The notes: generated from the letters alone by a model not told the origin. A stretch of 64,000 nt of DNA from Amorphus coralli DSM 19760 (GCF_000374525.1 NZ_KB894570.1:1-64000); one strand, 5' to 3'. Numbered from the stretch's first letter, positions 30,743-40,533 are shown. Numbers and translations: made by a program.

Positions 30743-32040
30743 GCGTCGAGGTCACGAAGCTCGCCAATGGTCTCACGGTCGTTACCGACCGGATGGGCCA
30801 CGTCGACACCGTTTCGCTGGGACTTTGGGTCGGGCGCGGGTCGCGCTCGGAAAGCGAAGCCGAGCACGGCATCTCGCATCTGCTCGAGCACATGGCCTTC
30901 AAGGGCACCCGGCGGCGCACCGCCCGCGGCATCGCCGAGGAAATCGAGGCCGTCGGTGGCGAACTCGATGCCGCCACCAGCGTCGAGACCACGGCCTACT
31001 ACGGCCGCGTGCTGCGCGAGGACGTGCCGTTGATGGTCGACATCCTCGGCGACATCATCCGCAATTCCGTCTTCGACGGCGAGGAGCTGGCGCGCGAGAA
31101 GCACGTGATCCTGCAGGAGATCGGGGCCGCGCGCGACACGCCCGACGACTACCTGTTCGATCTCTTCCCGCAGGCCGCCTGGCGAGCGCAGCCCATCGGC
31201 CGGCCGATCCTCGGTACGCCGGAGACGGTGATGGGCTTCGATGCCGACGCGCTGCGCGCCTATCTCGGCCGCCACTACCGGGGCCCGGAAATGGTGTTCT
31301 CCGCCGCCGGCGCGGTGGAGCACGACGAGATCGTGCGGCTGGTGTCGGAACAGTTCGCCGACCTGCCGTCCGACACCGGACCCGAGGTTCAGTCCGCCGC
31401 CTATTCCGGCGGCTCGCTGATCGAGGCGCGCGACCTGACGGAAACCCAGATCGTGCTGGGCTTTCCCGGTGTCGGTACGCGTGACACCGACTATTTCGCC
31501 GTGCAGGCGCTCGCCACGCTGCTCGGCGGTGGCATGTCCTCGCGCCTCTTCCAGGAGGTGCGGGAGCAGCGCGGGCTCTGCTACTCCATCTATGCCTTCC
31601 ACTGGGGCTTCGCCGATACCGGCGTCTTCGGCGTGCACGCCGCGACCGGGCCGGACGACGTGGCCGAGCTGATGCCGGTGGTGGTCGATGAACTCGCCCG
31701 GGTGATCGACGATGTCGATGCCGGGGAAGTGGGCCGCGCCCGGGCCCAGCTGCGCGCCGGCCTCCTGATGGCGCGGGAACGCTCGTCCGCCCGGGCCAGT
31801 CAGATGGCCCGCCACATCCTCGTCCACGGCCGCATCGTGGGGCCGGAGGAACTCGTCTCGCTGATCGATGCGGTGGACGTGGACACCGTCCGCCGGGTCG
31901 CCGGCCGGCTTCTCTCGGGCGCTGCGCCGACCCTCGCCGCGGTGGGCTCGGTGGACGCGGTGCCCGAGGTCGGATGGATCGCGGAGCGCATGGCGTCGCC
32001 CGGCCAGCCGGTGCCGCGCCGGCGCACGGCCACGGGATAG
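30739..32040 (+). CDS. M16 family zinc metallopeptidase (mitochondrial processing peptidase-like)
   Basis: The 433-residue protein contains the zinc-binding His-x2-Glu-His in GISHLLEHMAFKGT and the distal Glu in ETTAYYGRVLRED. It has no signal peptide, so unlike the M16 pair at 20-23 kb it is probably cytoplasmic. Close relatives include Rickettsia and Bradyrhizobium proteins similar to the beta subunit of the mitochondrial processing peptidase. Translational overlap with thrC, a pairing seen in many alphaproteobacteria, suggests co-expression rather than shared pathway. The glycine-rich loop LLGGGMSSRLFQEVRE is complete. Confidence 0.95.
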   Translation: MSVEVTKLANGLTVVTDRMGHVDTVSLGLWVGRGSRSESEAEHGISHLLEHMAFKGTRRRTARGIAEEIEAVGGELDAATSVETTAYYGRVLREDVPLMVDILGDIIRNSVFDGEELAREKHVILQEIGAARDTPDDYLFDLFPQAAWRAQPIGRPILGTPETVMGFDADALRAYLGRHYRGPEMVFSAAGAVEHDEIVRLVSEQFADLPSDTGPEVQSAAYSGGSLIEARDLTETQIVLGFPGVGTRDTDYFAVQALATLLGGGMSSRLFQEVREQRGLCYSIYAFHWGFADTGVFGVHAATGPDDVAELMPVVVDELARVIDDVDAGEVGRARAQLRAGLLMARERSSARASQMARHILVHGRIVGPEELVSLIDAVDVDTVRRVAGRLLSGAAPTLAAVGSVDAVPEVGWIAERMASPGQPVPRRRTATG

Positions 32041-32043
32041 GCG

Positions 32044-32670
32044 ATGGGTTTCTTCTCGCACGGCACCTCGGACGGATTCGGACCGGTCCTGAAGGGCGAG
32101 CGCATCTATCTGCGTCCGCCCACCCAGTCCGACCATCCGGCCTGGGCGCAACTGCGGGAGGAGAGTCGGTCGTTCCTGAAGCCCTGGGAGCCGACCTGGC
32201 CCAACGACGACCTGACCCGGCTGGCCTTCCGCCGTCGCCTCCGGCGCTACCAGCGCGACATGCGCGAGGACGGTGGCTACGCCTTCTTCCTGTTCGACGC
32301 GACGAACCACGCGCTCCTCGGGGGGCTGACGCTTGCCCACATCCGCCGCGGCGTCACCCAGTCCTGCTCGCTCGGCTACTGGATGGGGGAGCGGTTCGCG
32401 GGCAAGGGCCTGATGACCGACGGGGTGCGGCTCGCCGTCGGCTTCGTCTTCGACAGCCTGCGCCTGCACCGGCTCGAGGCGGCCTGTCTGCCCTCCAATT
32501 CCGCCTCGATCCGTCTCCTCGAAAAAGTCGGGTTTCAGCGGGAAGGGTATGCGCGCAGTTACTTGTGTATTAATGGGGCATGGCAGGATCACCTGCTGTT
32601 CGCGCTGGTAGCGGGCGATCTCGGGGGAGGGGACGCCACCAGCCGGTCCAAACTCGTCGCCGAGGCATGA
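32044..32670 (+). CDS. GNAT family N-acetyltransferase (RimJ-like)
   Basis: This 208-residue protein is a GNAT fold of the RimJ/RimL group. Visible features are GERIYLRPPTQSDHPAW at the start, the acetyl-CoA motif GYWMGERFAGKGLMTDGV, and LEAACLPSNSASIRLLEKVGFQREG toward the end. RimJ acetylates the N-terminal alanine of ribosomal protein S5; the substrate here is unproven. It starts three bases after the M16 stop, so thrC, the M16 gene and this gene form one operon. Confidence 0.93.
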   Translation: MGFFSHGTSDGFGPVLKGERIYLRPPTQSDHPAWAQLREESRSFLKPWEPTWPNDDLTRLAFRRRLRRYQRDMREDGGYAFFLFDATNHALLGGLTLAHIRRGVTQSCSLGYWMGERFAGKGLMTDGVRLAVGFVFDSLRLHRLEAACLPSNSASIRLLEKVGFQREGYARSYLCINGAWQDHLLFALVAGDLGGGDATSRSKLVAEA

Positions 32671-32833
32671 GCGTGCCGGTCTCCCGGATCGCCGGGTGGC
32701 TGGTCCTGTGCCCGAATGCAGGCGGGAGGGGACCGTCGGGCCCGTTGGCCCGGTGCAACCGCGTGGACCTCGGGTCCCCGACAAATGCCGACCGACCGGG
32801 CCCTGCGGGGGCCGGAGAACCGGAGATGTGTGT

Positions 32834-35710
32834 GTGTTTCGGTTGAACCTCATCGTCGCGCGCCTGCTGGCCTTTTTCGTGATCGCGTTCGCGATGGCGC
32901 CGGCGCAGGCATTGGAGGCCGTGCCCGTCTCGCCTGACGCCTCGGTGATCAATCTGCTTCCCGACCTGGACATGTATCTCGACGTGGAGGACCGACTGCA
33001 GGTCTCCACCGCGCCCGGTCCCGACGGCATCGTGCGGCGCATCGAGGTGCGCGCCATCTCCCGGGACCACCGCAACTGGGCGGTGTTCGCGCTCTCCAAT
33101 CCGAGCGACGAGCAGATTGACCGGATTCTGGTGGCGCCGCATTTCCGGCTGGTGGGATCCGGGATCGTCTGGCCGGATCTCGGCTCCGAGCGCATCGCCG
33201 CCATCACGCCCAGCCAGGGTTTCCCGCCCGAGCGCGAAGCAAGCCAGGACGCCGACGTCTTCCGCATCACTCTCGATCCGGGCGCCGTCGTCACCTACAT
33301 GGCCGAGCTGTCGTCGCCGCGCCTGCCGCAGCTGCGGCTGTGGGAACCGAACGCCTACAAGGATTCCGTCAACGCCTACACGCTGTACCAGGGCATCATC
33401 CTGGGCATTTCCGGCCTGCTGGCGCTGTTCCTGACCATCGTCTTCGTCATCAAGGGCACCATCCTGTTCCCGGCCACCGCGGCGCTCGCCTGGGTGGTGC
33501 TGTCCTATGTGATGGTCGACTTCGACTTCTGGGGCGAGGTGCTGCAGGTCTCACCGACGGATGACCGGATCTATCGGTCGGCGACCGAGGTGCTGATGGC
33601 GCTGATGCTGGCCGTCTTCCTGTTCGCCTATCTCAATCTCAACCGCTGGCACGTGCGCTACAGCCACGTCATGGCCGGCGTGTTCCTGCTCTTCCTCGGC
33701 GTGCTCGGCATAGCCATCGCGGATCCGCCCATTGCAGCCGGCATCGCGCGCATCGCTCTCGCCGTCATCGGCGTGGCGGGGCTTGCCATCGTCGGCATTT
33801 TCGCGGTGCGCGGCTACGACCGGGCAATCATGCTGATCCCCACCTGGAGCCTGCTGCTCGTCTGGCTGTTCGGCGCGGGCATGGCGGTCACCGGCCGGGT
33901 CGACAACGACATCGTCCAGCCGGCGCTCGATGGCGGGCTTGTGCTGATCGTGCTCCTGATCGGCTTCACGGTCATGCAGCACGCCTTTGCCGGCGGGGCC
34001 ATCGCCCAGGGGCTCATCGGCGACGTGGAACGCAGCGCCCTGGCGCTGGTCGGCTCTGGCGACATCGTCTGGGACTGGGACGTCTCCCGCGACCGCATCG
34101 TGGTCGGCAAGGAGGCGGAACAGCGCCTCGGCGCAGAGGCGGGGGCGCTGCAAGGGCCGCCGCAGGACTGGTTCGCGCTGCTCCATCCACAGGACCGCGA
34201 CCGCTTCCGCGCCACCCTCGACACCATGGTCGAGCAGCGCCGCGGCCGCATCTCCGACGGCTTCCGGCTGCGCGGCGTCGACGGTCATTTCCGCTGGTTC
34301 CACCTGCGCGCCCGCCCGGTGATCGGCTCCGACGGCGAGGTGATCCGCTGCGTCGGCACGCTGCTCGACGTCACCGACACCAAGACGCGCGAAGAGCGGC
34401 TTCTCCACGATTCCGTCTTCGACAATCTCACCGGCCTGCCGAACCGGATGCTGTTCCTCGACCGGCTCGACATGGCCATGGGCTGGGCCGACGAGGAGAC
34501 CCGCTCGCGCCTGTTCGTGGTGTTGGTCAACATTGACCGTTTTTCCGAGGTGAACGACCAGTTCGGCCTGTCGGTGGGCGATTCCGCGCTGCTCACCATC
34601 GGTCGGCGGCTGGCCCGCATCCTGAAGCCGCACGACACGATCGCGCGGCTCGGCGGCGACACCTTCGCCATCCTGCTTTATTCCGATTCCACCGAGCTGC
34701 GCGGCTTCATCGACCATGCCCGCCGCCTGATCCGCACCGCCATCGAGTTCGGCGATCGCGAGATCTTCCTGTCCGCCTCCATCGGCATCGCCTCGCTGCG
34801 CGCCGAAACCGCCAACGGCGAGGAACTGGTCACGGACGCCGAGCTGGCCATGCGCCGGGCCAAGCGGCTGGGCGGCGACCGCGGCGAGATCTACGACCCG
34901 CTCATGCGCAAGCTGTCGGCCACCGGCAAGTCCATCGGCGTCGACCTGCGCCAGGCGGTTCAGCGCGACGACCTGGCGCTCAGCTACCGTCCGGTGGTCC
35001 GTCTCGTCGACAAGGATATCGCCGGCTTCGCCGTGGATGCGTCCTGGCGCCATCCGATCCAGGGTCAATTCACCTGGTCGTCGCTGCTGCCGCTCGCCGA
35101 GCGGGAAGGGTTGTCGACGCCGCTCATCCTGTCGGTGCTGGAGCGCGCGGCGCAGCAGATGCACGACTGGACGAGCACCAACGCCGATGCCGCGCCAGAT
35201 TTCGTGCTTGTGCCGATCCCGGTGGGCGGGCCGTTCCGATCCGAACTGGTCAACGACGTGAAGGCCGTGATCGTCCGCAACCAGCTGGCGCCGGGTGCGC
35301 TCAAGCTGGCCATCGGCGAGCAGGTGATTGCCCAGAACCCGGAGTTCGCAGTCCAGCTCATGCACCGGTTGCGCGACGTCGGCGCGTCGCTGGCTTTCGA
35401 CCGGTTCGGTGCCAGCTCGACCTGGCTCAGTTACCTGGAGCGGATGCCTGTGGACACGATCCGCGTCGACCCGGGCTACGTCCGCGTGGATGGGCGTGGC
35501 CGGCGGTCGCTTCTGCTGCGCTCGCTGGTAAGCGCCGGGCAGGATCTCGGCCTGCGGGTTCTGGCTTCCGGGCTCGAGACCGACACCGACGCGCTCGACC
35601 TGCTGCAGCTCGGTGTGGAACTGGCCGAAGGCGATCTCTTCGGCCGGCCGTTGGCGGCGCCCGCCGCCACCCGCATCCTTCAGGACAACGCCGCCCAGGC
35701 GGCGGAATAA
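32834..35710 (+). CDS. Seven-helix sensor with PAS and degenerate GGDEF-EAL domains
   Basis: A GTG at 32834, eight bases after GGAG, gives 958 residues. The order is a signal peptide ending in APAQA, a periplasmic domain to about residue 170, seven membrane helices (7TMR-DISM type), a PAS domain with PAC segment (about 415-520), GGDEF and EAL. The diguanylate cyclase signature reads GGDTF (607-611), so the key acidic residue is lost. The EAL signature reads AVD (733-735), and the later DDFG motif reads DRFG. Both enzymatic activities are probably absent, so it may bind c-di-GMP or act through protein contacts. No obvious partner gene is adjacent. Confidence 0.88.
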   Translation: MFRLNLIVARLLAFFVIAFAMAPAQALEAVPVSPDASVINLLPDLDMYLDVEDRLQVSTAPGPDGIVRRIEVRAISRDHRNWAVFALSNPSDEQIDRILVAPHFRLVGSGIVWPDLGSERIAAITPSQGFPPEREASQDADVFRITLDPGAVVTYMAELSSPRLPQLRLWEPNAYKDSVNAYTLYQGIILGISGLLALFLTIVFVIKGTILFPATAALAWVVLSYVMVDFDFWGEVLQVSPTDDRIYRSATEVLMALMLAVFLFAYLNLNRWHVRYSHVMAGVFLLFLGVLGIAIADPPIAAGIARIALAVIGVAGLAIVGIFAVRGYDRAIMLIPTWSLLLVWLFGAGMAVTGRVDNDIVQPALDGGLVLIVLLIGFTVMQHAFAGGAIAQGLIGDVERSALALVGSGDIVWDWDVSRDRIVVGKEAEQRLGAEAGALQGPPQDWFALLHPQDRDRFRATLDTMVEQRRGRISDGFRLRGVDGHFRWFHLRARPVIGSDGEVIRCVGTLLDVTDTKTREERLLHDSVFDNLTGLPNRMLFLDRLDMAMGWADEETRSRLFVVLVNIDRFSEVNDQFGLSVGDSALLTIGRRLARILKPHDTIARLGGDTFAILLYSDSTELRGFIDHARRLIRTAIEFGDREIFLSASIGIASLRAETANGEELVTDAELAMRRAKRLGGDRGEIYDPLMRKLSATGKSIGVDLRQAVQRDDLALSYRPVVRLVDKDIAGFAVDASWRHPIQGQFTWSSLLPLAEREGLSTPLILSVLERAAQQMHDWTSTNADAAPDFVLVPIPVGGPFRSELVNDVKAVIVRNQLAPGALKLAIGEQVIAQNPEFAVQLMHRLRDVGASLAFDRFGASSTWLSYLERMPVDTIRVDPGYVRVDGRGRRSLLLRSLVSAGQDLGLRVLASGLETDTDALDLLQLGVELAEGDLFGRPLAAPAATRILQDNAAQAAE

Positions 35711-35745
35711 TGTCCCGTCGAGCCTCGGCCGATATGATAATCGGT

Positions 35746-35764
35746 GCGAAAACGCCGTTTTTGC
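35746..35764. terminator. Possible bidirectional terminator hairpin
   Basis: GCGAAAAC and GTTTTTGC pair over eight positions (one G-U) around a three-base loop, with A-rich and T-rich arms. It lies between two convergent genes (the GGDEF-EAL protein and the lipid kinase), where a terminator serving both would be expected. There is no extra T-tract beyond the stem, so the call is tentative. Confidence 0.4.
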
Positions 35765-35819
35765 AGCATCTTGCGCGCGACTGTTGATCGCGTCTCGCTT
35801 TTGAGGCCGGGCGCGCCGG

Positions 35820-36785
35820 TTACGGCACGATGATCGGAATTGGCCGCGCGCCGGGCTGGATCGACACCGGCGTCGTGGCGAACCGGTCGCCGTCGATCTG
35901 GCATGGGACCGCGGCCATGGCCGACAGCCGCACATGGCTCGCCGGTCGGATGATCACGTCCGGTTGCCGGGCGATGCGGCCGGTGAGAAGCGCCAGCCCG
36001 ATGCGGACGATGGCGACCGGATCGTCCCGGCGAAACCCCAGGAAGTAGAGGCCCGGTTCCGCTGCGGACGCATCCGGGCAGATCACGAACGGCCCGCCAT
36101 AGCGCGAGACGTTGGTCACGGCCGCGAGCCGGCAGCGGATGGCCTCGCCGTCCACTTCGGCCAGCACGTCGGCGGTGCGGCCGCCGATGACGTTCTTCAT
36201 GGCGACCAGCGCGTAGGCGAGCTTGCCGAACCGGCGCTTGAGCCCAAGGGGCAGGCCGTGCACCACGGCAGCATCGTAGCCGGCGGAGACCACCAGCACG
36301 AACGGATGGCCGTTCGCCTCGCCGAAATGCAGCGGCATGGTGCGCCCGGCGGAGATCATGGCGGCGAGCGCCTTTGCACGGCGGGGCAGCTTCAGCTCGA
36401 GCGCCAGCACGTTGGCGGTGCCGAACGGGATCACGGCCAGGTCCGGCGGTGCTGTCACCCGCTGGAAGCCGGCCAGCGCCTCGTTCACCGAGCCGTCGCC
36501 GCCGGCGATCACCACCAGATCGAACCGGTCCGGCAGCGTCTGGCAGGTTTCGCGGATATCGCCGGCGCGGCGGGTGAGTTGCACCGTCACGTGATGCCCG
36601 GCGCTCGCCAGGTGCCGGGTCACGGCGTCGAGCTTCACCCGGCGGAAGGCACCGGCCGTGGGGTTGGCGAGGATCAGGATCCGGCGGTTCGTCACCGCCC
36701 CTGGCGGGTGGGTGGCCGTGGCCTCGTCCGAGGCGGACGGAGGGACGAGTTCGGTTTCGGCGGCATGGGTACGGAACTGGGTCAC
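35820..36785 (-). CDS. Diacylglycerol kinase-family lipid kinase
   Basis: The 321-residue protein has the DAGK catalytic fold found in YegS and DgkB: ILANPTAGAFRR at the start of the domain, the nucleotide-binding VVIAGGDGSVNEAL, and PFGTANVLALEL. It should phosphorylate a lipid such as diacylglycerol or sphingosine-like bases. The chosen GTG start (36785) has GAGG six bases upstream. A GTG 30 codons inside, just before NRRILILANP, is an alternative. It follows rnhA after 42 bases and may belong to the ispH-thrB-rnhA operon. Confidence 0.9.
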   Translation of the reverse strand: MTQFRTHAAETELVPPSASDEATATHPPGAVTNRRILILANPTAGAFRRVKLDAVTRHLASAGHHVTVQLTRRAGDIRETCQTLPDRFDLVVIAGGDGSVNEALAGFQRVTAPPDLAVIPFGTANVLALELKLPRRAKALAAMISAGRTMPLHFGEANGHPFVLVVSAGYDAAVVHGLPLGLKRRFGKLAYALVAMKNVIGGRTADVLAEVDGEAIRCRLAAVTNVSRYGGPFVICPDASAAEPGLYFLGFRRDDPVAIVRIGLALLTGRIARQPDVIIRPASHVRLSAMAAVPCQIDGDRFATTPVSIQPGARPIPIIVP

Positions 36786-36827
36786 AAACGGCCTCGCGGC
36801 GGACGTCGGATCGGGAAGCCCGCCGGT

Positions 36828-37307
36828 CTAGTCCGCCTGTGCCGCGCGCACGGCATCGACGCCCGAACGGGCCAGTTCGTCGGCGCGCTCGTTGCGGGGA
36901 TCGCCCGCATGGCCGCGCACCCAATGCCAGTGAACGTCGTGTTGCGCGGTGAGTTCGTCCAGTGCCTTCCACAGGTCGGCATTCTTCACGGGCTTCTTGT
37001 CGGCGGTGCGCCAGCCGTTGCGGCGCCAGTTCTTGATCCAGCCGGTGATGCCGCCGCGCACGTACTGGCTGTCGGTGAACAGGTCCACCGAGCTCTTCCG
37101 TTTCAGCGCTTTCAGAGCCTCGATGGCGGCGGTGAGCTCCATGCGGTTGTTGGTGGTCTCCGGCTCGCCACCGGACAGCTCCTTCACTGAGCCCTTCCAC
37201 TCCAGGATCGCGCCCCAGCCGCCGGGGCCGGGATTGCCGGAGCATGCGCCATCGGTGTGGATGACGACACGGCTGCCGTCCGAGGCCGGCTGGGAGGCTG
37301 CGCTCAT
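36828..37307 (-). CDS. rnhA: Ribonuclease HI
   Basis: RNase HI cleaves RNA in RNA-DNA hybrids. The 159-residue protein has the four catalytic acids in order: Asp in [16 protein letters not shown], Glu in [13 protein letters not shown], Asp in DSQYV and Asp in [10 protein letters not shown]. The basic handle [18 protein letters not shown] is present. Its start overlaps the thrB stop by four bases. The ispH-thrB-rnhA order is conserved in many Hyphomicrobiales. Confidence 0.97.
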   Translation of the reverse strand: MSAASQPASDGSRVVIHTDGACSGNPGPGGWGAILEWKGSVKELSGGEPETTNNRMELTAAIEALKALKRKSSVDLFTDSQYVRGGITGWIKNWRRNGWRTADKKPVKNADLWKALDELTAQHDVHWHWVRGHAGDPRNERADELARSGVDAVRAAQAD

Positions 37308-38269
37308 CGGTCGAGGCCGTAATCGTGGGTGGAGGCAACGCCCTGGTGAAAGCGCAGTCGACGGAGATATTCCACGGGATCCTTCGGGGTCACGAGGGCG
37401 CCGGGCGGCACGCGCAGCCAGTCGTGCAGCCGGGTCAGCAGGAAGCGGATCGCGGCGCCCTCGGCCAGCAGCGGCAGGGCATCATATTCCGCGTCGGAGA
37501 AGGGCCGGACCTCGGTGTAGCCGGAGAGCAGGGCACGGGCCTTGGTGACGTTGAATGACAGGTCCGGCTCGAAGCACCAGGCGTTGAGGCAGATGGCGAC
37601 GTCGTAGGCCAGTGCGTCGGTGCAGGCGAAGTAGAAGTCGATCAGGCCGGACAGCTCGCGGCCCAGGAAGAACACGTTGTCGGGAAAGAGGTCGGCGTGG
37701 ATCGTTCCGGTCGGCAGCGCCGAGGGCCAGCGGGCCTCGATGCGGTCCAGCGCCCGGCCGATCTCCGCCGCAAGGCCGGGGCGGATTTCATCGGCCCGAT
37801 CTTCCGATTGGGCGAACAGCGGGCGCCAGGCGTCGACGCCGAGGGCGTTCGGCCGGGTCATGGTGAAATCGGCGGCGGCGGCGTGCATGCCGGCCAGCGC
37901 CCGTCCAAGCGCCTGGCAGTGGACGGCCTCGGGTCGGCGTCGCCACATGCCCTCCAGGAAGGTGATGACGGCCGCAGGCCGGCCGGCGATCTCCGCAAGC
38001 GCCTCGCCGTCGCGGTTGTGGACCGGGGTCGGGCAGGGCACGCCGCGATGCGAGAGATGATCCATCAGGCCGAGGAAGAAGGGCAGGTCGTCGCGTTCCA
38101 CCCGCTTCTCGTAGAGCGTGAGGATGAACGGGCCCTTCTCGGTCCGGATCAGGTAGTTTGTGTTCTCCACGCCCTCCGCGATGCCCTTGGAGGAGAGCAC
38201 CGCGCCGAGCTCGAACTGCTCGGCGAACCGCGTGAGTTCGTCGTCGGAAACCTCGGTATAGACCGCCAT
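37304..38269 (-). CDS. thrB: Homoserine kinase (APH-like type)
   Basis: ThrB phosphorylates homoserine to give the substrate of threonine synthase. This 321-residue enzyme is of the aminoglycoside-phosphotransferase-like fold found in alphaproteobacteria, not the GHMP fold of E. coli. Visible features include [22 protein letters not shown] in the N-lobe, the catalytic loop [14 protein letters not shown] and the metal-binding [16 protein letters not shown]. It lies ten bases after ispH and overlaps rnhA. thrC is encoded on the plus strand at 29-31 kb. Confidence 0.95.
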   Translation of the reverse strand: MAVYTEVSDDELTRFAEQFELGAVLSSKGIAEGVENTNYLIRTEKGPFILTLYEKRVERDDLPFFLGLMDHLSHRGVPCPTPVHNRDGEALAEIAGRPAAVITFLEGMWRRRPEAVHCQALGRALAGMHAAAADFTMTRPNALGVDAWRPLFAQSEDRADEIRPGLAAEIGRALDRIEARWPSALPTGTIHADLFPDNVFFLGRELSGLIDFYFACTDALAYDVAICLNAWCFEPDLSFNVTKARALLSGYTEVRPFSDAEYDALPLLAEGAAIRFLLTRLHDWLRVPPGALVTPKDPVEYLRRLRFHQGVASTHDYGLDR

Positions 38270-38279
38270 CGTCCGCCGC

Positions 38280-39242
38280 TTACTCGGCCGCTTCGGTTCT
38301 GAGTTCGCGGGGCACGTTGAAGGCGATTGTCTCCTCCGCCGTGCGCACGGTCTCCACGGTCACGGCATAGCGCTCCGCGAACACGGCGATGATCTCTTCC
38401 ACCAGCGTTTCCGGGGCGGAGGCGCCGGCGGTGATGCCCAGCGAACGGACACCGTCGAAGTCGCTCCAGTCGAGGTCGCTGGCGCGCTGGATCAGGACGG
38501 AGACGGGGCAGCCGACGCGCTCGGCAACCTCGCGCAGGCGCTGCGAATTCGAGGAATTTGGCGCTCCAACGACGATCATCGCATCGACGTCCGGCGCCAC
38601 CGCCTTGACCGCTTCCTGACGGTTGGTGGTGGCGTAGCAGATGTCGTCCTTGTGCGGGCTGACGATCTCGGGGAAGCGGGCGGTCAGAGCCTCCACGATG
38701 GCGTGGGTGTCGTCGACGGACAGCGTGGTCTGGCTCACCCAGGCAAGGTTTCCCGCATCGCGCGGCTCGAACCGGGCGACGTCGTCGACGGTCTCGATCA
38801 GCGAGATCGTGCCCTCCGGCAGTTGACCCATGGTGCCGACCACCTCCGGGTGGCCGGCATGGCCGATCAGCACCACCTCGCGGCCACGCTTGTGATGCAG
38901 CTGCGCCTCCTTGTGAACCTTGGAGACGAGCGGGCAGGTGGCGTCGAGATAGAACATGTTGCGCGACGCCGCTTCCGACGGCACCGCCTTCGGCACGCCG
39001 TGGGCGGAGAAGACGACGGGTGCGTCGGTCTCGGGGATCTCCGAAAGCTCCTCGACGAAGACCGCGCCCTTGGCCTTGAGCGAATCGACCACGAACCGGT
39101 TGTGCACGATCTCGTGCCGGACGTAGACGGGCGGACCGTAGCGCTCCAGCGCCAGCTCGACGATCTGGATGGCCCGGTCGACACCGGCGCAGAAACCGCG
39201 CGGGGCGCAGAGCTTGATGGTCAATCGCGGCAGGTCGCTCAC
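38280..39242 (-). CDS. ispH: 4-hydroxy-3-methylbut-2-enyl diphosphate reductase
   Basis: IspH is the last enzyme of the non-mevalonate isoprenoid pathway, reducing HMBPP to IPP and DMAPP with an iron-sulfur cluster. Cluster cysteines are seen in [25 protein letters not shown] and the later NSSNSQRL-preceding region ([10 protein letters not shown]). The GTG at 39242 gives 320 residues, the usual size. An upstream ATG would add 55 residues with no family similarity. It heads the ispH-thrB-rnhA operon. Confidence 0.96.
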   Translation of the reverse strand: MSDLPRLTIKLCAPRGFCAGVDRAIQIVELALERYGPPVYVRHEIVHNRFVVDSLKAKGAVFVEELSEIPETDAPVVFSAHGVPKAVPSEAASRNMFYLDATCPLVSKVHKEAQLHHKRGREVVLIGHAGHPEVVGTMGQLPEGTISLIETVDDVARFEPRDAGNLAWVSQTTLSVDDTHAIVEALTARFPEIVSPHKDDICYATTNRQEAVKAVAPDVDAMIVVGAPNSSNSQRLREVAERVGCPVSVLIQRASDLDWSDFDGVRSLGITAGASAPETLVEEIIAVFAERYAVTVETVRTAEETIAFNVPRELRTEAAE

Positions 39243-39598
39243 GGAACCGATTCCCGGTGCTTGGTCGTCAGGATCGCGTCCATCCTCAGGGACGGGCGCT
39301 GCGCATTGCTCTAACACGTAATTGACTGGGGTCCGAACGCAAGTGAGGAGGGCTGAGATCCCGCATCCTGCCCCGAGCGAGCGGAACGGTTTTCGCCGCA
39401 TTTGCATGGCGAAAAGCGGGCGCGGAGCTTGCTGCCCCTTCGCGTTGTGGCGGGGGCGGTGCTATAGGCGTCCGTCGTCCGTGTAAATGAGCGTGCCGGG
39501 TTCGCCCGTGCGGGCCCGGCGGACGAGGGTTGTTGAGCCGGTGCCGCCGCGCCTTCATACGGGTATCGCGCGCGCCAAAGGCTTCGGAGAGTGTCGGT
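39243..39598. other. Divergent intergenic region with an inverted repeat
   Basis: This 356-base gap separates ispH from a divergent lipoprotein gene. TTTTCGCC (39390-39397) and GGCGAAAA (39408-39415) form perfect eight-base arms around the spacer GCATTTGCAT. The spacing of arm centres suits a dimeric regulator, and no T-tract follows. Nothing else here looks coding. Confidence 0.4.
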
Positions 39599-40204
39599 AT
39601 GGGAGACGTCAGCATGCGTCCAGTTCGCCGGGTGGCCCGCATCGCCGCCTTGTCCGCGCCCCTCCTGGCGTTGAGCCTGGGTGCGTGTTCCTCCATCTCG
39701 TCGGTGACGAGCGCGGTCACGCCGGATGCAAACAGCAGCATGGGCAAGTTCCTGCGCGGCACGTCGGCCGAGCCCACCACCATCGACATGACCCAGTTCG
39801 AAAAGACGGTGACCTGTCCGCGGGTTCAGATCCTGCCGGAGACCCACACCCTGCGCGTGACCTTCGGCGGGACCGAATACGAGCCCGGCGTGGTCCGCTA
39901 CCAGGCAACCATCGCCGACACGGCCCGCGAGTGTGTCCAGGGCTCCGACGGCAAGATCGTCAAGGTCGGGGTTGCCGGGCGCGCGCTGTCGGGTCCGCGC
40001 GGCAGCGCCGGAACCATCAAGCTGCCGCTGCGCATCGTCGTGCAGGAAGGCGACACCGTCACCTATTCGAAGCTGCACACGGTGTCGGTGAACCTCACCG
40101 ATTCCAACCCGTCGCAGAAGTGGGCGTTCGTGCAGCCCGATATTGCGGTGACCGATCCCGACAGGGCCAAGATCCTCGTGGGTTTCGACGACAAGGGCCG
40201 GTGA
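39599..40204 (+). CDS. Hypothetical lipoprotein
   Basis: I do not recognise a named family. The 201-residue protein has a signal peptide with the lipobox SLGAC, so it should be attached to a membrane facing the periplasm. After a Ser/Thr-rich linker comes a domain with two cysteines (TVTCPRVQIL and TARECVQG) that may form a disulfide, and beta-rich sequence ending in KWAFVQPDIAVTDPD. The ATG at 39599 has GGAG eight bases upstream; an ATG five codons later is equally well placed. It lies ahead of the gcv operon but has its own spacing. Confidence 0.75.
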   Translation: MGDVSMRPVRRVARIAALSAPLLALSLGACSSISSVTSAVTPDANSSMGKFLRGTSAEPTTIDMTQFEKTVTCPRVQILPETHTLRVTFGGTEYEPGVVRYQATIADTARECVQGSDGKIVKVGVAGRALSGPRGSAGTIKLPLRIVVQEGDTVTYSKLHTVSVNLTDSNPSQKWAFVQPDIAVTDPDRAKILVGFDDKGR

Positions 40205-40231
40205 TAAGTCGCGCCTGACTGCATCCACGAT

Positions 40232-40259
40232 TTGACATCGGGTCGGTCACCACCATAAT
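40232..40259 (+). promoter_or_regulatory. Sigma-70-type promoter of the gcv operon
   Basis: A consensus -35 box TTGACA (40232-40237) is followed after 16 bases by CATAAT (40254-40259), matching TATAAT in five of six positions. Transcription would start near 40266, about 67 bases before the riboswitch. Confidence 0.65.
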
Positions 40260-40332
40260 CGCAACCGTTCGCCGGGCAGGGTTGTCGCGGTCCGGCGACG
40301 GCGGATCGGCACTCGATCCACCGACACGTTAA

Positions 40333-40525
40333 GACGTTGCGGGAGAGGCCGGCACACTGCCGGCGCCGAAGGAGCAACCGCCCCGGAAACTCTCAGGCAA
40401 AAGGACCGCAACGTCCTCTGCGACACTCTGGAAAGCAGCCGTTCGGGCGTTCCGATCGGCTCACCGAAGGGGTAACCGGCGCGTCCTGCCGGGAAATCTC
40501 TCAGGTCACGTGACAGAGGGGGCAC
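40333..40525 (+). ncRNA. Tandem glycine riboswitch (gcvT leader)
   Basis: Two glycine aptamers lie in series ahead of gcvT. Aptamer I is closed by GACGTTGCGG (40333-40342) pairing with CCGCAACGTC (40406-40415) and contains GGAGAGGCCGGC and GGAAACTCTCAGGCAAAAGGACC. Aptamer II (about 40421-40525) contains CTCTGGAAAGC, CACCGAAGGGGTAACC and GGGAAATCTCTCAGGTCACGTGACAGAGG. These are the conserved cores of the class. Glycine binding normally switches on the glycine cleavage genes, which follow directly. Confidence 0.95.
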
Positions 40526-40533
40526 ACGGTCGG

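Noticed and set aside
33551-35935. A 794-codon open frame antisense to the GGDEF-EAL gene
   Set aside because: No recognisable domain and composition typical of antisense frames. The sense protein has clear membrane, PAS, GGDEF and EAL regions.
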